Assembly (NCBI GenBank): GCA_000969725.1
Contig: JXSR01S034008.1
DNA from: Ophiothrix spiculata
Taxonomy: Eukaryota > Echinodermata > Ophiuroidea > Amphilepidida > Ophiotrichidae
DNA length: 20,987 nucleotides
Reading direction: 5' to 3' (one strand)
A program made the translations under genes and the position numbers. This document shows, piece after piece, positions 18,713-20,987 of the stretch. The notes under the pieces are model-generated. The model saw only the letters and a program-made list of their open reading frames with translations. It ran no database searches and was not told the origin of the DNA. Position 1 is the first letter of the stretch. Each line of letters begins with the position of its first letter.

Positions 18713-18893
18713 CACACTCTCTCTAATCCACTAAATGACACAGTGCAACTGATATTTCTCTGCCACATCTACACGGTGCCACAAGAAGAGCCTGATAGAA
18801 AGTATGCCTTCTGTGCCACACTATATGTAAAAGGAAGGCCCGGTCTACCAACCACATTTCACCCATGTGCAACAACTACTGCCGGATAATGAA
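18713..18893 (+). pseudogene. Possible remnant of a piggyBac-type transposase C-terminal Cys-rich domain
   Basis: A plus frame open from 18713 reads CHIYTVPQEEPDRK near 18758-18799. The next frame then reads KVCLLCHTICKRKARSTNH and ends SPMCNNYC. The order (H..IP-like segment, P.RK, CxxC, basic KRK.RST, then a second Cys pair) resembles the Cys-rich tail after the DDE domain of piggyBac transposases. A one-base frame change would be needed, and the catalytic domain is absent. The stretch is clearly richer in GC than its surroundings, which supports a foreign or formerly coding origin. The preceding MITE may have interrupted it. An unrelated zinc-binding fragment is a real alternative. Confidence 0.3.
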
Positions 18894-19711
18894 GGGTTAA
18901 TGCTGGAATAACAGATTGTTGCAATTGCAATTGCTCGTGGTGCATGAAGAAACCTCGTGGCTGCCTGCTCCGCAGCCCATGGATGATGAGGAGAACGAGG
19001 AATTTATCAAGCGTTACTAGCATGGAATCGTTGTTTCATTGATAAGTGGTAGTTGATCAGATGTGGTCAGTATTTACCAACAAAACGTATACTGTGGTCT
19101 AGCTACATTATTATCTCAAGGCTGTCTATCCTAATTTTTCTAAACAAACGGTAAAATCCGCAGCATGGTGTCATTCTTATTTCTATCAAAAACATTTAAA
19201 AACGAGAAATTGAAAAATCCAAATTAGTTTCGTACATTTTTATATTTACTTAAAAAGCTCCCGTTAATTAAATAAAACTTCTGTTTTAGCCAGGGTAACT
19301 GAAAATGCCAGATTGTTTAAAGCCTATTCAACTATTATTAGATTTGACCAGTCAGTCAAACGTTTAACATGAGTATGTTTGATTATGGAAATGGCAAACG
19401 TAAAAAATACAATTGGAAGATCAGCACTTATCGTGCTTATACAATACCCCAATATCTTTATCAAATCAAGCCTTGTATCTACGAGTATATCTTGTTAGCC
19501 ATTACTGCAAACAATTTCTGCCATATTTCAACTCTAGAATTTTACGGAATTAAATAAATCATGTACTAATGATTAGTTTTTCTAGAATATTAATACTACG
19601 AATGAACAATAATACAAATGTTTGAACAAAACAAAGGTTTTTTATGAGAAATTATTTGAAGAAAACCACACAAATTCTTAGGTAATCTATGAAAGAGAGA
19701 AAAGGGGGCTT
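18894..19711. other. GC-richer tail of the possible gene remnant, then plain AT-rich sequence
   Basis: 18894-19017 still has codon-like texture: an acidic plus-strand string, PMDDEENEEFIKRY, precedes a TAG at 19018. It could belong to the same or another decayed transposase but matches nothing I can name. From 19020 to 19711 the sequence is AT-rich. A 62-codon frame at 19369-19557 has no recognisable motif and is probably chance. Confidence 0.35.
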
Positions 19712-19814
19712 TAGATCAGGGTTGATAACTTGAATACCTAATGCTTCCTGGCAGGTTTAGATTCCACAGATAACCTAGTCTACAGTAGAATGACGCACAA
19801 GTAAACGATCAATT
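19712..19814. repeat. Diverged repeat block E2, paralogous empty site of the 1.07-kb MITE
   Basis: GGGTTGATA (19719-19727), then GAATACCTAATG, then TAGAATGACGCACAA follows the order GGGTTGATA [MITE] GAAACCTAATG ... TAGAATGACGCACAA found at 1063-1409. The TA at 19726-19727 corresponds to the duplicated TA at the MITE edges, so E2 looks like the locus before insertion. Confidence 0.6.
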
Positions 19815-20500
19815 AGTTTGGTGTATGGTTATTGGAAGTGAAAGGCTATTTAGTGTTCAATAAAGAGATGCAAGAAGCCGTTAGAGCGTAAATTTATTGA
19901 AGTTTATCCTTTTCTAGAGGAGGAAACAAAATTATCTGTACCGCAAATGATTAAGCAAACAGAATTCCATTCTGACATTATACTAAACAAAAAAGAAATT
20001 TAAGCTCATTTTCATCATCAATGTTTGATATCTGTGTAATTTAGGGACATACATTATACAATAAAAATAGGGCATTTACGTACAGTTTAATACTACATCT
20101 CTCGGAAATATCTCAAGAAATAATACTTCAAAACTAAATTGCAAGAGGCATATGATAAATATAATATCACAAAAAGCCATCATTACTGAAATATGTGATT
20201 TAATTAAATGTATGTACGATCCGTAAGTTTGCTCATCGAGTTATATTTATAATGATATTGTGACGTTAATTGCAAAATAATTCAATTATCCTTGAAATGT
20301 GATTTACCTGATCACAATCTGGATCTTTACAACCAGCAATAAATTCAACATTTGATGAGGTAATGGAGTGCTCTAGTAGATTTGTGTATGGTAGTGCATT
20401 AAACGAAGCATTTGCAAGTTACCTGCCAAAACATTGTAAATTTGCTAGCTATACTTTATTGTCAACATATTTTTCTGCAAGTATGATGCATTTTGTATAC
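19815..20500. other. Non-coding AT-rich sequence
   Basis: No gene or transposon end was recognised. GTGTTCAATAAAG near 19855 is shared with copy B near 17555, but the match is only about 13 bp. Confidence 0.4.
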
Positions 20501-20526
20501 TACGAGGGTCATTCAAAAAGTTCTAC
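20501..20526 (+). mobile_element. Mariner-like terminal inverted repeat (single end)
   Basis: TACGAGGGTCATTCAAAAAG, then TTCTAC, strongly resembles the GAGGGTCATTCAAAAAGT ends of mariner elements. The TA at 20501 fits the TA target site. The matching opposite end is not in the window, so the element is either solo, truncated or continues past 20987. The neighbouring frames (61 codons minus, 20566-20751) lack the mariner D,D(34)D pattern. Confidence 0.6.
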
Positions 20527-20987
20527 CTGTTGTATCATAACTTTTGTTCTGTAAAAAGTAGCTACTTAAAAATTAGCACAACTATAGCCCAGAATGTCGT
20601 CTATATGTGGTTTAAAAATCATATCAATACTTTTTCTAGATTTTTGCAGGTGATCTGAAAACCACTGTAACATTTGGTACACCGGAAACGGTGAAATATC
20701 ATATGACTTTTCACCTGAAATTACATGTGCAGCTAATGTATGAAAAACCATCTGTATACCCAGAAATCATGGAAGTTACTGAACAAAATTGGAATGAAAG
20801 TGAACCTAATAGTCCAACAAGTCATATGCCACTAATAAAGTAAACTTGTAACTGATAGAAATTACCCAGAATCCCAATATTTGAAAGGGTGCCTGGTATC
20901 CTCTTAGGTTACGAATATTAGCATAGCATGCTTCTCTATGGCCTGACTTTTCCAAGTGCGTTTTTTATGTCAAAAACAACATTTAAA
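20527..20987. other. Sequence downstream of the mariner-like end, no transposase seen
   Basis: If the element is intact, this would be its interior, but I recognise no helix-turn-helix or catalytic motif on either strand. It may be a deleted or unrelated sequence. Confidence 0.35.

Noticed and set aside
20566..20751. 61-codon minus-strand frame as a mariner transposase end
   Set aside because: It lacks the expected catalytic and C-terminal motifs and cannot be joined to a longer transposase frame.
1..20987. CRISPR arrays, tRNA/rRNA genes, bacterial operons
   Set aside because: No regular repeat-spacer pattern, no cloverleaf with conserved T-arm and no operon-like gene packing were found by eye; the gene content is eukaryotic transposons.

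Overview
The window reads as an AT-rich animal nuclear genome segment with no intact host gene. Nothing in it looks bacterial: there are no operons, no tightly packed ORFs and no ribosome-binding sites. The recognisable coding material all comes from eukaryotic mobile elements. These are a non-LTR (LINE) reverse transcriptase, an LTR retrotransposon gag with a SCAN-like core and a CCHC knuckle, a possible piggyBac tail and a mariner-like end. This repeat assembly fits a marine invertebrate, perhaps a mollusc or other lophotrochozoan, but the species is an inference I cannot confirm.

Layout, left to right. At 1-2600 lie a degenerate tandem repeat of a CTGTCGGA-type unit, a 259-bp TA-flanked MITE, and an older repeat block with a paralogue near 19.72-19.81 kb. 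At 2601-2753 is a near-perfect GC-rich palindrome. At 3205-3860 is a decayed LINE reverse transcriptase on the minus strand. At 4377-5289 is an 891-bp Mutator-like non-autonomous element with long inverted repeats that themselves fold back, an 11-bp imperfect target duplication and four internal repeat copies. At 5340-6334 is a duplicated AT-rich repeat, with another MITE (5757-6170) between its copies. At 6344-8563 is the 5' part of a Ty3/Gypsy-type LTR retrotransposon: a candidate 5' LTR, then a broken gag that carries an internal 198-bp insertion copied from its own sequence. It is truncated where the protease should begin, next to a fold-back.

The stretch 8564-9895 holds an unclassified AT-rich repeat, a C10 run and a strand-asymmetric T/G-rich block with a perfect 11-bp hairpin. 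From 9.9 kb on, most of the sequence is non-coding and contains several mutually homologous, diverged blocks (9.97-10.33, 11.29-11.50, 13.9-14.22, 16.36-16.56 and 17.24-17.72 kb), as if a unit of at least 1.5 kb had been duplicated and later broken up by insertions. Younger insertions here are a MITE with CCCGGGG...CACTC ends and a perfect 8-bp target duplication (11553-12034), an inverted-repeat pair (15217-15345) and a 500-bp MITE with GGGGCCGTATTCAT ends and a 56-bp AflII-site palindrome (18195-18694). Right of it lies a possible remnant of a piggyBac C-terminal Cys-rich domain. A mariner-like inverted-repeat end sits at 20501.

No gene network can be described. The window is a layered record of transposition. 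The clearest new observations are the paralogous empty site for the 1.07-kb MITE, the self-templated insertion in gag, the nested fold-backs in the Mutator-like ends, and the diverged intergenic block family.
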